Part shown: positions 1 through 8,774 of the stretch, one piece after another | Position numbering within the stretch: the stretch's first letter is position 1 | How the letters are laid out: the number at the start of each line of letters is the position of its first letter | Notes under the pieces: generated by a model | Told to the model about the DNA's origin: nothing | The model's input: only the letters and a program-made list of their open reading frames with translations | The model's database searches: none | Made by a program: the position numbers and the translations under genes | Assembly (NCBI GenBank): GCA_024640315.1 | Contig: JAHEFF010000008.1 | Location: 29,342-93,341, forward strand | Length of the DNA stretch: 64,000 nt | Reading direction: 5' to 3' | Source: Woeseiaceae bacterium | GTDB taxonomy: Bacteria > Pseudomonadota > Gammaproteobacteria > Steroidobacterales > Woeseiaceae

Positions 1-195
1 ACTCTCTGGCCGGAATTGACCATGTTACAGACGATCGGGGCAGTCAGGAATGCCGGTGTTCAGCTGACGTTAACCGAAAGTGGTTATTATCTGTGGGTCA
101 TGCTGATGCGTGAGTTTTTCACAGGAGTCAATAATTTGCGTGATCAGATGAGGCACAACATCCCACTTGAGACCGCTATACTGGGTTCGGGCTGA
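1..195 (+). CDS. 3' end of an unidentified protein gene (partial)
   Basis: Frame 1 is open from the first base to a TGA at 193-195, giving 64 C-terminal residues. The gene starts outside the window. The piece has a YYLWVMLMREFFTGVNN stretch followed by a basic helix. That reminds me of the C-terminal part of radical-SAM proteins of the coproporphyrinogen-oxidase type, but I cannot confirm the family from 64 residues. The next gene, on the same strand, begins 111 bases downstream, so the two are probably separate units. Confidence 0.5.
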   Translation, partial: TLWPELTMLQTIGAVRNAGVQLTLTESGYYLWVMLMREFFTGVNNLRDQMRHNIPLETAILGSG

Positions 196-306
196 TTCTG
201 GCAACTGCGCCTATTACGTATCGCCAGTTGCGATACGGAGACTTTACATTTTGATTTGTGACTTTGTACCGAGCATATTGAATGCTGTTGCAGAAGGAGT
301 ACGACG

Positions 307-912
307 TTGGATAAGAGAAACGCTTTCATTACAGTTATAACGACCGCTGCGTGGCTTTGCCTTGCGGGCACCGCCCTGGCAGATACGGCAGAAATTGTGA
401 AGACCTGCGACAGCTGTCATGGCGCGGACAATCTCGGAGCGGAAAGTAGCTTGCCGACGATTTCCGGATTGTCGGAGTTCTATCATTCGGACCAGTTGTA
501 CTTTTATCGCGACGGGGATCGACCTTGCGCAGACGCCCCGGACGCCAGCGGCAATATGACGAACATGTGCGCGCAGACCGCTGATCTCAGCGACGACGAG
601 ATAGATGCGGTAGCCGCGCATTACGCCGCGCTGCCCTTTGTTGCGGCGCAACAGGAATTCGATGCGACGCTGGCCGCGGCGGGGCAGCAAATTCATGAGC
701 GGGACTGCGAGGTGTGCCACACTAACGGCGGCTCGAACGTCGAGGACGACGCCGGCATACTGGCCGGTCAGTGGATGGGTTACCTGGAAGCCACCTTCGC
801 TGAGTATGGTAGCGGCGAGCGTGAGCAGCCGGAACCGATGAAGAAGAAGCTGACCGCTTTGAGTGGCGACGACATCAAGGCGCTGCTGCACTATTACGCA
901 AGCCAGCAATAG
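307..912 (+). CDS. Dihaem c4-type cytochrome c, periplasmic
   Basis: The 201-residue product has a Sec signal peptide (about residues 1-26) and two class I cytochrome domains, each with one CXXCH site (C34-H38 and C133-H137). A methionine near the C-terminus (PEPMKKKL) is the probable axial ligand of the second haem. This is the size and layout of cytochrome c4 and related dihaem electron shuttles. Two extra cysteines (C73, C87) could form a disulfide. The start is TTG at 307, preceded by AGAAGGAG at good spacing; the signal peptide begins exactly there. It is probably a periplasmic electron carrier for the membrane complexes downstream. A paralogue at 12525-13121, also with an extra cysteine pair, lies at the other end of the same block. 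The substrate or partner is not determinable from sequence. Confidence 0.9.
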   Translation: MDKRNAFITVITTAAWLCLAGTALADTAEIVKTCDSCHGADNLGAESSLPTISGLSEFYHSDQLYFYRDGDRPCADAPDASGNMTNMCAQTADLSDDEIDAVAAHYAALPFVAAQQEFDATLAAAGQQIHERDCEVCHTNGGSNVEDDAGILAGQWMGYLEATFAEYGSGEREQPEPMKKKLTALSGDDIKALLHYYASQQ

Positions 913-930
913 TCAGCTGAAGTCGATGCA

Positions 931-962
931 GCGGCGAGCAGGCAGGATTGCCTGCTCGCCGC
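931..962. terminator. Strong hairpin after the c4-type cytochrome gene
   Basis: A perfect 14-bp inverted repeat (931-944 and 949-962) closes a GGAT loop 18 bases after the cytochrome stop codon. No T-run follows on either strand, so it may be a Rho-assisted or mRNA-stabilising 3' hairpin rather than a classic intrinsic terminator. Confidence 0.55.
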
Positions 963-1135
963 AATCAATGTACACGACATTGCGACTTTTCCTGCTGCAG
1001 CTATTCTTCGTAACTCGGGCGCGCGACATCCTTTCGCGGCCTTAACACCGCTTTCTGACTTCGGAAATCACCGATTGTGATTTGCGCGTGCTCCGCTTAC
1101 CTAGAGGTTATGGCGCAGTCTCAGAGTCTGCAAAG

Positions 1136-3073
1136 ATGTTCGTAATCACTCGATTCGCCCGTGGCGTGTTCACAGTTGGCCTGTTCTTGTTGTTAGTGGC
1201 CACGTTCGCCCCAGCTCAGGAAACCGACTGCGCCGGCTGTCACGATTCCGTCACCATCGCCTCGCCGGCGCACCCGGATCTCGCTTGCGCGGACTGCCAT
1301 AGCAATGTCACGTCGGAGCACCCGAACCTGGTTACCGGGCCGACCGGCGAGCCGAGCTGCAACGATTGCCACCGACGCCCGAGTCGCGAAATCGATCGCA
1401 GCGTGCACAGCGGCACCGCGAGCTGCACTGACTGCCATGGTGCGGCGCATGAGATCGGCAAAGTGGCAGATATTGCCTCGGCTGTCTCGCCGGTCAATCA
1501 AATTAAATACTGCGGTGGCTGTCACGACGAGCCGGCGTCACTCGTGGACGGCTACCTGACCAGCGTGCATGGCAAAGGATTACTCCTCTCGGGTTTGATC
1601 AACGCGCCTGGCTGCAGCGACTGTCATGGAGCTCACAATATCGTCGCCGTCAGTAACGACAAGGCCTCGACATCACACTTTAATAGCCCGGAAATCTGCG
1701 GCTCGTGTCATGTGCTGCTGTTCGAGGGCTGGAAAACCGGCAGCGCGCACGGACTCGCCTGGGAGGCAGGCGAAGAAAGCCCGGTCTGCACAGACTGTCA
1801 TTCTTCACATCAGATTGCAGATCCGACAATGCCGCCGGAGCGCCTGGCATCGGCGGAAAGTTGCGGCGCATGCCACTCGGAATACCTGACGACATTCCGG
1901 GATAGTTTCCACGGCAAGGCGAATGACCTGGGCTTCGTCAGTGGTGCGACATGTTCCGATTGTCATACGCCGCATTCGAATCTGGCTGCCGATGATCCGC
2001 TGTCCAGTGTCCATCCGGATAATCTCAGTGAAACCTGCGGCGAGTGTCATGCAGGTATTGCTGCGTCAATGCTGAGCTTTGATCCGCACAACGACCCATC
2101 CAATCCAGACGATAACTTTTACGTCTATGTTATCTGGGTATTTATGACCGGACTGCTGATTGCCGTATTCGGTTTCTTCGGATTGCACGATCTGCTCTGG
2201 CTGCAGCGGGCGCTGGTCGGTTCAATGCGCGGCGAATTCCGCGAAGAGGAGCAGAATCGCGATCAGTACGTGCAGCGTTTCTCGAAGATGAATATCCGCA
2301 TGCATGTGACAATCATAGTGACATTCCTGTTACTTGCGTTGACCGGTTTGCCACTGAAATTCCATGATGCCGGCTGGGCACAGCAGTTGATGAACATGCT
2401 GGGAGGGATCGATGCGTCGCGAGTCATTCACCGTGTAGCCGCTATCGGGACATTCGGATACATGGCCTTTCATCTCGGCAACCTGCTCTTCCGCTGGGTG
2501 GTTAGACGAGAAAAAGGTTTATTCTGGGGTCCAAATTCGATGGTGCCGCAGCCGAAGGACGTCGCTGACATCTTTGCCAACTTCCGCTACTACCTGTACC
2601 TGGGCAAGCGTCCCGATAATGACCGCTGGAATTACATCGAAAAATTCGATTACCTGGCGGTGTTCTGGGGTGTAATGATTATTGGTTTGTCCGGGTTAAT
2701 GCTATGGCTGCCGATGTTCTTCACGAGCTTCCTGCCTGGCTGGACGATCAATGCGGCTTATGTCGTTCATAGCGACGAGGCGTTGTTGGCGACCGGCTTC
2801 ATCTTTGTTTTCCACTTCTTCCACACACACCTGCGGCCAGGGAGTTTTCCGATGGATACGGTAATATTCACGGGCAAGATGTCCCTGGTGCGGTTCCGGT
2901 CCGAGCGCCCTCTCGAGTATCAGCGCCTGGTCGATAACAATGAATTGCAGGCTTTTCTCGTTGAGCCGCCGACTCTCGAGGAGCGTCGCCGTGCGTATGC
3001 CTGGGGCACGGTATTTCTTATAGTTGGCGTCTTGCTGGCAGTCGGGATAATCTGGGCGCTTCTGGCCCACTGA
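1136..3073 (+). CDS. Undecahaem cytochrome c fused to membrane cytochrome b (CbcL-like)
   Basis: The 645-residue product has a signal peptide (1-28), then eleven CXXCH sites between about residues 32 and 305, then about six membrane segments with paired histidines (for example HRVAAIGTFGYMAFH and FVFHFFHTHLRP) typical of HydC/FdnI/cytochrome b561-type dihaem subunits. The arrangement of many c-haems followed by a b-type membrane domain resembles CbcL of Geobacter, an inner-membrane quinol oxidase for low-potential extracellular electron transfer. CbcL has nine c-haems, this protein eleven. It is probably an inner-membrane protein passing electrons between quinol and periplasmic haems. I chose ATG 1136 because the signal peptide begins there; an in-frame TTG at 1082 would add 18 residues of unlikely leader. 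A hexahaem cytochrome and fumarate reductase follow on the same strand. Confidence 0.88.
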   Translation: MFVITRFARGVFTVGLFLLLVATFAPAQETDCAGCHDSVTIASPAHPDLACADCHSNVTSEHPNLVTGPTGEPSCNDCHRRPSREIDRSVHSGTASCTDCHGAAHEIGKVADIASAVSPVNQIKYCGGCHDEPASLVDGYLTSVHGKGLLLSGLINAPGCSDCHGAHNIVAVSNDKASTSHFNSPEICGSCHVLLFEGWKTGSAHGLAWEAGEESPVCTDCHSSHQIADPTMPPERLASAESCGACHSEYLTTFRDSFHGKANDLGFVSGATCSDCHTPHSNLAADDPLSSVHPDNLSETCGECHAGIAASMLSFDPHNDPSNPDDNFYVYVIWVFMTGLLIAVFGFFGLHDLLWLQRALVGSMRGEFREEEQNRDQYVQRFSKMNIRMHVTIIVTFLLLALTGLPLKFHDAGWAQQLMNMLGGIDASRVIHRVAAIGTFGYMAFHLGNLLFRWVVRREKGLFWGPNSMVPQPKDVADIFANFRYYLYLGKRPDNDRWNYIEKFDYLAVFWGVMIIGLSGLMLWLPMFFTSFLPGWTINAAYVVHSDEALLATGFIFVFHFFHTHLRPGSFPMDTVIFTGKMSLVRFRSERPLEYQRLVDNNELQAFLVEPPTLEERRRAYAWGTVFLIVGVLLAVGIIWALLAH

Positions 3074-3164
3074 GTTGATTTGAGAACAGCGGCATTGTGC
3101 GGCCTGAACAGACAAACACATCACCAATAATCAAAAATAATCAAGCAGCCAACCGGGATAAATC

Positions 3165-4568
3165 ATGTTGAAAAATTTTCTTGCGTCGATTACTCGTAAC
3201 GGCATCAGCATCGCCGGCACGGCACTAGCGATCGCGAGCATTGTACTTATCATCAGTCTGTTCTTCATGGAGCAGCTGGGTTTCGAAGGTGGGCCGTATC
3301 TCGGCATCCTGACGTATCTCATTCTGCCGGTAATATTTGTTACCGGATTGATTCTGATTCCGATCGGTGCCGTTCTTTATCGCCGCAAGTTGCAGCGTAT
3401 CCAGGGAGACGAACAGGCACCGCTATTACCGGTGTTCGACCTGAACGTAGCCGCGACCCGACGCTGGTTGTTCGTGTTGCTCGGCGCAACAATGCTAAAC
3501 ATCGTGATTCTTGCCGGCGCCACATATAAGGGCGTTGAGGTGATGGAATCCGTTGAGTTTTGCGGTCTGGCCTGCCATTCGGTTATGGAGCCGGAACATA
3601 CCGCATATCAGAGGTCATCCCATTCCCGTGTCGCCTGCGCGGAGTGTCACATCGGCCCCGGCGCCGACTGGTTCGTCAAGTCCAAACTCGATGGCGCATG
3701 GCAGCTTGTCGCTGTCGCCTTCGATCTCTATCCACGTCCGATTCCGACGCCGCTGCACGACTTGCGCCCGGCGCGAGAAACCTGCGAGCAGTGTCACTGG
3801 CCGAACAAGGTCGTTGGCGACAAGCTTTCTATTAGAAAGCGTTATGACGAGGATGAAGGTAATACAGAGTTGACGACAGCTTTGCTACTCAAGGTTGGTG
3901 GTGCAGAGGGCGAGCAGGCGCATGGAATACACTGGCATGTCGATTCCGGCGTACAGATACGCTATCGATCGGACGAATCACGCGAAGAGATTTACGAAGT
4001 CGAATACACGAACGCTGAAGGCGAGACGAAATTATTTGCCGACAGAAGAGCCCCCGAAGATGGTGGTCAGTGGCGCCAGATGGACTGCGTGGACTGCCAC
4101 AACCGGCCGAGTCACAAATATTATGCTCCTGAATTCGAAGTCGATCGCGCGCTGCAAGAGGGTTCGATTGATCGGTCATTGCCGTTTGTCAAACGCGAGG
4201 CCGTACGTATTCTCGACGCCCAGTACCCATCACACGAGGAGGCCAGAACCGCTATCTCAGCCGGGCTGACGAGCTACTACAACGAGAACCATCCCGACGT
4301 AGCCGCCAGTCAGGAGAGCGCAATCAACACCGCCGCAAATACACTCGGTGATCTGTATTCGGTCAACGTCTTTCCGGAAATGCAGGTTTGGTGGAATACC
4401 TATCCGGAGCATATTGGCCACCAGAGTTCGGAGGGATGTTTTCGTTGCCACGGCAGAAAACTGCGTACGGAGGATCGCGAGATGATTTCACAGGACTGCG
4501 ATGTCTGCCATACGATTCTTGCGGAAAAAGAAATCGAGCCTGACATCCTGACCTTGTTGAATCCTTGA
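3165..4568 (+). CDS. Membrane-anchored NapC/NirT-type hexahaem cytochrome c
   Basis: The 467-residue protein starts with about three membrane segments (within residues 10-130), followed by a periplasmic part with six haem sites. Five are CXXCH (CAECH, CEQCH, CVDCH, CFRCH, CDVCH). The first is the longer CXXXCH form, CGLACH, directly after the third membrane helix. This N-terminal pattern, with HSVMEPEH and HIGPGADWF nearby, is that of NapC/NirT-related quinol-oxidising cytochromes found in metal- and sulfur-respiring bacteria. It probably takes electrons from menaquinol or from the undecahaem protein encoded 91 bases upstream. A CGGGA ribosome-binding site precedes ATG 3165. The fumarate reductase genes begin 30 bases downstream, so co-transcription is likely. 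The electron acceptor is unknown. Confidence 0.88.
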   Translation: MLKNFLASITRNGISIAGTALAIASIVLIISLFFMEQLGFEGGPYLGILTYLILPVIFVTGLILIPIGAVLYRRKLQRIQGDEQAPLLPVFDLNVAATRRWLFVLLGATMLNIVILAGATYKGVEVMESVEFCGLACHSVMEPEHTAYQRSSHSRVACAECHIGPGADWFVKSKLDGAWQLVAVAFDLYPRPIPTPLHDLRPARETCEQCHWPNKVVGDKLSIRKRYDEDEGNTELTTALLLKVGGAEGEQAHGIHWHVDSGVQIRYRSDESREEIYEVEYTNAEGETKLFADRRAPEDGGQWRQMDCVDCHNRPSHKYYAPEFEVDRALQEGSIDRSLPFVKREAVRILDAQYPSHEEARTAISAGLTSYYNENHPDVAASQESAINTAANTLGDLYSVNVFPEMQVWWNTYPEHIGHQSSEGCFRCHGRKLRTEDREMISQDCDVCHTILAEKEIEPDILTLLNP

Positions 4569-4598
4569 TTTAGCCTGCGGACTGTCAATAAGTAACGA

Positions 4599-5378
4599 AT
4601 GCCTGTCAAAGCGAAAAATTCAGGAACGATCCCAACGGTGGTCAGTGACGCGCGCCGACAGCTTTATTATGAGCTGGTGAGTGGGGCCAGCGGCCTGGTG
4701 CTCGCTTTGTTCATGTGGGGCCACATGGTCCTTGTCGGTTCGATACTGACAGGTGAGCGTGGTTTCAACTGGCTCGCGGAAATGCTGGAGGTATATTACA
4801 TCGCGCAGCCAACCGTCGTCGTCATCCTTGTACTGTTTCTTGTGCATGCAGCACTCGCGAGTCGCAAGATTCCGGCGCAGTTGGCAGAACGGCGACGCAT
4901 GATTGAGCTTGGCAAGGGTTTGGCGCATGCGGGCCGTGATCGGCCTGCCACTGCAAGCGCCATATCGCCGCTGCAGGCGCACGTGGAGTCGCGGCTGTGG
5001 ATCTGGCAGGTACGGACAGGCATGGTCGTGCTGGTACTGGGCAGTTTTCACGTGATTCTGCTGGGAATTGACGTCCTGACGCCTTTGTTCGGTGAGCGTC
5101 CGGGCATCGAGGCGCTCACCAGCGTTGCCAGGGTCAAAGCCGGGCTGTGGCTACCGTATGCAATATTGTTGCTCTGCGTCGAGTTCCATGCCAGCGTCGG
5201 CCTCTACAGACTGGCCGTCAAGTGGGGCGTCGGGCGGCATTTTTCCCGTCGGGCTCTGCACATCATTGAGCGCGTGCTGCTCTGGTTCTTCCTCGGCCTC
5301 GGTGTCGTCGTGTTACTCGTGCTTGCGGATGTGTTGTCGCCTCCGCTCGCATTCCTGCTGACGGGACCGGCGACATGA
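4599..5378 (+). CDS. frdC: Fumarate reductase dihaem cytochrome b subunit
   Basis: The 259-residue protein has five predicted membrane segments and four helix-embedded histidines (H42, H83, H151, H197). They match the number and approximate spacing of the four b-haem ligands of Wolinella succinogenes FrdC (256 residues). E195 sits two residues before H197, as Glu180 does before His182 in the Wolinella E-pathway. The subunit anchors the FrdAB catalytic dimer in the inner membrane and exchanges electrons with the quinone pool, normally menaquinone in this class. Gene order frdCAB is the same as in Wolinella. The stop overlaps the frdA start (ATGA). Succinate dehydrogenase activity in the opposite direction cannot be excluded. 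Confidence 0.92.
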   Translation: MPVKAKNSGTIPTVVSDARRQLYYELVSGASGLVLALFMWGHMVLVGSILTGERGFNWLAEMLEVYYIAQPTVVVILVLFLVHAALASRKIPAQLAERRRMIELGKGLAHAGRDRPATASAISPLQAHVESRLWIWQVRTGMVVLVLGSFHVILLGIDVLTPLFGERPGIEALTSVARVKAGLWLPYAILLLCVEFHASVGLYRLAVKWGVGRHFSRRALHIIERVLLWFFLGLGVVVLLVLADVLSPPLAFLLTGPAT

Positions 5379-7318
5379 GTTCCGAGCTTATCAGCACTGA
5401 CGTACTGGTTATCGGTGGCGGCCTTGCCGGAGAGCGCTGCGCGATCGAGGCTGCGGCCGCCGGACATGACGTCCTTATCCTGTCGCTGGTGCCGCCGCGG
5501 CGCAGCCATAGCTGTGCGGCACAGGGCGGCATGCAGGCAGCCCTCGGCAATTGCGTCAAGGCAGAGGGCGACAACCCGACGGTACATTTTCTCGACACCG
5601 TACGCGGCTCTGACTGGGGTGCCGATCAGGAGGTGGCGCAAATCTTCACCGAGGAGGCCCCGATAGCGGTCCGCGAACTGGCGCACCTGGGCGTGCCATG
5701 GACGAGAGTCCGCGGCGGTAAGAACAGTTACGTGATCAAGGGCGAACGCGTCGAGATCGAGGAGAGTATCGAAAATGACGGCCTGATCATGCATCGGGAT
5801 TTTGGCGGTACCGCCAAGTGGCGCGCTTGTTACGCGGCGGCGGCAACCGGCCATGCGGCACTTTATGCCGTAGACAGCGAAGTGGTCAGACTAGGAATTA
5901 CGGTTCGTGATCGCGCCGAAGCCGTCGAATTGATCCATGAAGGCGGTCGCTGCTGGGGAGCGGTTGCTCGCTGCCTCAGAACAGGCAAGCACTTTGCAGT
6001 CGTTGCGAAAGCCACTGTAATTGCGACAGGTGGCTATGGCCGGATTTATGGCCAGTACACAACCAATGCAACGATCAACGAAGGCATGGGCGCGGTGATC
6101 GCCATGAACACGGGCGTTGTGCCCCTGGGAAACATGGAGGCCATACAATTTCACCCGACGGCGCTCGCCCCCAGCAATATCCTGGTTACCGAGGGCTGTC
6201 GCGGTGATGGTGCCTACCTTCTGGACAAGGATCTGCATCGTTTCATGGTTGATGCTGAGCCGGCAAAACAGGAACTTGCGAGTCGTGACGTCGTATCCCG
6301 TCACATGAAACAACGCATGCGTGACGGCAAAGGTGTCGACACGCCATACGGCCCGCATCTCTGGCTCGATCTTCGCCACCTGGGCGAGCAGCATCTGACC
6401 ACAAAGCTGCGCGAAGTCTGGGAGATTTGCCGGGACTTCGCCGGCCTGAATCCAGTCAATGACCTTATTCCAGTGCAGCCCACGCAGCATTATTCGATGG
6501 GCGGCGTGCGCGTCAACAAGGATGGTCAGGCCTACAACATGGCCGGTCTGTTCGCGGCCGGTGAAGCCGCCTGCTGGGACATGCACGGTTTCAATCGCCT
6601 GGGTGGAAACAGCCTCGCCGAGACGGTAGTTGCCGGTCGAATCGTTGGTCGGCGCGTCGCCGAGTTTGTTGCGACCTCAAGTCTCGATGTTCAAACCGGT
6701 CTCGCTTTTGCGGCAAAGGCTTCGGCGGAACAGCGCGCGATCGCGTGGCTTGGCCGGTCGGGCGCTGGTCCGAGCGTATACGCAATTCGTAATGCGATGG
6801 GCGAGACGATGATGGGCAAGGTCGGTATCTTCCGAACCGGCGGCGAACTGGAAGAAGCGGTGGCGGAAATTTCGGCTTTGCTCGCGGATTGCGATAAGGC
6901 GGTGCTGCGTTCCAAAGCGCCGGGCATGAATCCCGAACTATCCTTTGCGCTGCGCCTGAAGGGTATGTTGCGACTTGCGCTCGTGACAGCAAAGGGCGCG
7001 CTTCTGCGAACAGAGAGTCGCGGCGCTCACTATCGGTCCGACTATCCATTACGCAATGATGCAGAGTGGTTAAGTCGCACGCTCGCCCGCTGGCCTGCGG
7101 ACGCTGCGGAACCGGAGTTCAGTTATGAGCCTGTTGGCGAGATCGACCTGCCACCCGGTCATCGCGGCTATGGCAGCGACGAACGAATCGAAATGACGGA
7201 GTCGTTAGAGCAGTACAACGATGGCGTATACGAGCGGCAGGCGAAACACGGTCGATTAGCCACGGCAGAATTGCCTGGCAGCAGGCTGCGTCGCGGCGAT
7301 TGGAAGGAACTGGTATGA
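5375..7318 (+). CDS. frdA: Fumarate reductase / succinate dehydrogenase flavoprotein subunit
   Basis: This 647-residue subunit reduces fumarate to succinate (or the reverse) with covalently bound FAD. Visible are the Rossmann GGGLAG motif (G14-G19), the SHSCAAQGG segment whose H45 is the expected FAD attachment site, the fumarate-binding region with QFHPTAL, and SRDVVSRHM, whose R304 corresponds to the catalytic Arg301 of Wolinella FrdA. Length and motifs fit the epsilonproteobacterial-type dihaem quinol:fumarate reductase more closely than the E. coli four-subunit enzyme. The protein has no TAT signal, so the active site faces the cytoplasm. The gene overlaps frdC by four bases at its start and frdB by four at its end, so the three are translationally coupled. 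Confidence 0.95.
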   Translation: MSSELISTDVLVIGGGLAGERCAIEAAAAGHDVLILSLVPPRRSHSCAAQGGMQAALGNCVKAEGDNPTVHFLDTVRGSDWGADQEVAQIFTEEAPIAVRELAHLGVPWTRVRGGKNSYVIKGERVEIEESIENDGLIMHRDFGGTAKWRACYAAAATGHAALYAVDSEVVRLGITVRDRAEAVELIHEGGRCWGAVARCLRTGKHFAVVAKATVIATGGYGRIYGQYTTNATINEGMGAVIAMNTGVVPLGNMEAIQFHPTALAPSNILVTEGCRGDGAYLLDKDLHRFMVDAEPAKQELASRDVVSRHMKQRMRDGKGVDTPYGPHLWLDLRHLGEQHLTTKLREVWEICRDFAGLNPVNDLIPVQPTQHYSMGGVRVNKDGQAYNMAGLFAAGEAACWDMHGFNRLGGNSLAETVVAGRIVGRRVAEFVATSSLDVQTGLAFAAKASAEQRAIAWLGRSGAGPSVYAIRNAMGETMMGKVGIFRTGGELEEAVAEISALLADCDKAVLRSKAPGMNPELSFALRLKGMLRLALVTAKGALLRTESRGAHYRSDYPLRNDAEWLSRTLARWPADAAEPEFSYEPVGEIDLPPGHRGYGSDERIEMTESLEQYNDGVYERQAKHGRLATAELPGSRLRRGDWKELV

Positions 7319-8067
7319 CGAAGAAAGAGTCCGGCAAGGCGCGACGTTTACGATTCGAGATTTTCCGTTACAACCCGGAAGACCCCGAATCCGAGCCGCA
7401 TATGCAGGCCTTCGAGATCGATGAAGCGCCATACATGTCACTGTACATTGCGCTTAATCAGATTCGTGAAACGCTGGACCCCAGCCTGCAGTTCGACTTC
7501 GCCTGTCGTTCGGCGATCTGCGGTTCCTGCGGCATGATGGTAAATGGTCGTCCCACCCTCGGTTGCCGCACGTTAACCTCCGATCTGCCGGAGGTTGTGC
7601 GCCTGCACCCGCTGCCGGTATTCAAATTGATTGGCGACCTGTCGGTCGATACCGGCACCTGGTTCAGGGAAATGGTGGAGAAGTCGGAAGCCTGGATACA
7701 TGCCAAAGAGGCGTTTGATCCGCAGGCTAAGGAAGCGCGCATGGATGATGACCTGGCGCAGGCAATATACGAGGGCGAACGCTGTATCGAGTGTGGTTGC
7801 TGCGTCGCTTCCTGTGGCGTCGCCAACGTCAATCAGAATTTCGCCGGGCCGGCTGGTCTCAATCGAATTGCGCGCTTCATGATGGACCCGCGTGACCAGC
7901 GCAGCGACGCCGAATGGTTCGAGGTCGTGTCGAACAGCGACGGCGTGTTCGGTTGTCTCGGCATGATGGCCTGTCACGACGTCTGTCCCAAGGAACTTCC
8001 GCTCCTTGAGGTGTATGCCTACCTGAGAAGGAAAACGCTTGTCGCGGCCTTTGCAGGTCGCTCCTGA
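7315..8067 (+). CDS. frdB: Fumarate reductase iron-sulfur subunit
   Basis: The 250-residue protein carries the three clusters of this family: a plant-type [2Fe-2S] site (C64, C69, C72, C84), a [4Fe-4S] site (CIECGCC from C157, with C167 nearby) and a [3Fe-4S] site (C214, C220, C224). It conducts electrons between the FrdC haems and FrdA FAD on the cytoplasmic side of the membrane. The start is ATG 7315, which overlaps the frdA TGA and has GGAAGGAAC upstream; an in-frame ATG at 7300 would add five residues and is less well placed. It is the last gene of frdCAB; a 236-base gap follows. Confidence 0.94.
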   Translation: MTKKESGKARRLRFEIFRYNPEDPESEPHMQAFEIDEAPYMSLYIALNQIRETLDPSLQFDFACRSAICGSCGMMVNGRPTLGCRTLTSDLPEVVRLHPLPVFKLIGDLSVDTGTWFREMVEKSEAWIHAKEAFDPQAKEARMDDDLAQAIYEGERCIECGCCVASCGVANVNQNFAGPAGLNRIARFMMDPRDQRSDAEWFEVVSNSDGVFGCLGMMACHDVCPKELPLLEVYAYLRRKTLVAAFAGRS

Positions 8068-8303
8068 GCACATCGCGATTCTGAGCAGCCACCAGCTGCT
8101 ATCGGCCGCTCCGGGCCGGTCACAATTTTCCAGTACCCGAAACAACGCTACGGATCATACGTATTTGCGTTGCGGTCCTGCTGCGTCAGTCTAGGCACCA
8201 GCAAGAAGGGTCGAACTATTAAAGACCCCGCCTTCTACCGGCAGTTCAGCTGTTTTGACAGCCCGTAGTGATTCGCGTCCTAATACCATGGGGAGCGTCG
8301 AAG

Positions 8304-8774
8304 ATGAAGTGGCATGTACTACGCCCCCTGTGGGTCGCGATCGGCATAGTCGGATCAATTCTGATAGCTCGCGTATTCCTGGTCCCGGATGACTTCGGCA
8401 TTCATGGGCGCAACTTCACCTACGGTTTCCATCGTCTAAGTAACATTCAGGAATGGAAGGACTTCCAGGTCAAATATCAAGGCAGGGAATACTGCGTCGA
8501 ATGCCATGACGAAAAGGTCCAGATGCTCAACCAGTCGCCGCATGAGCCTGTTGAGTGCGAGAACTGCCACGGGCCTGCCGTCAATCATCCTGACGAGATT
8601 GAAATGTTGCCCATCGACAGGACGCGCGAGCACTGTCTCAGGTGTCACGCACAGCTCAATTATCCGCACAGCGCCAGGGACCAGGCACCCGGTATCAATA
8701 ACAGAATGCATTCGCGGCGCCGCGACTGCGTCGAGTGCCATGTTCCGCATGACCCCAGGGAGTATAAAGAATGA
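8304..8774 (+). CDS. Membrane-anchored tetrahaem cytochrome c
   Basis: The 156-residue protein has one N-terminal membrane anchor (about residues 8-26) and four CXXCH sites (CVECH, CENCH, CLRCH, CVECH) in a short periplasmic domain. It belongs loosely with the small NrfH/NrfB/DmsE-like multihaem cytochromes; I cannot place it in a named family. ATG 8304 follows GGGGAG at good distance, while an upstream GTG at 8268 lacks support. The stop overlaps the start of the iron-sulfur protein gene (ATGA), followed by an NrfD-like gene, so it probably is the haem subunit of a three-part quinone-linked complex. Confidence 0.85.
   Translation: MKWHVLRPLWVAIGIVGSILIARVFLVPDDFGIHGRNFTYGFHRLSNIQEWKDFQVKYQGREYCVECHDEKVQMLNQSPHEPVECENCHGPAVNHPDEIEMLPIDRTREHCLRCHAQLNYPHSARDQAPGINNRMHSRRRDCVECHVPHDPREYKE

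Noticed and set aside
244..909. 221-residue open frame on the minus strand across the first cytochrome gene
   Set aside because: It is antisense to a gene with a signal peptide, two haem motifs and a ribosome-binding site; the frame itself shows no family feature.
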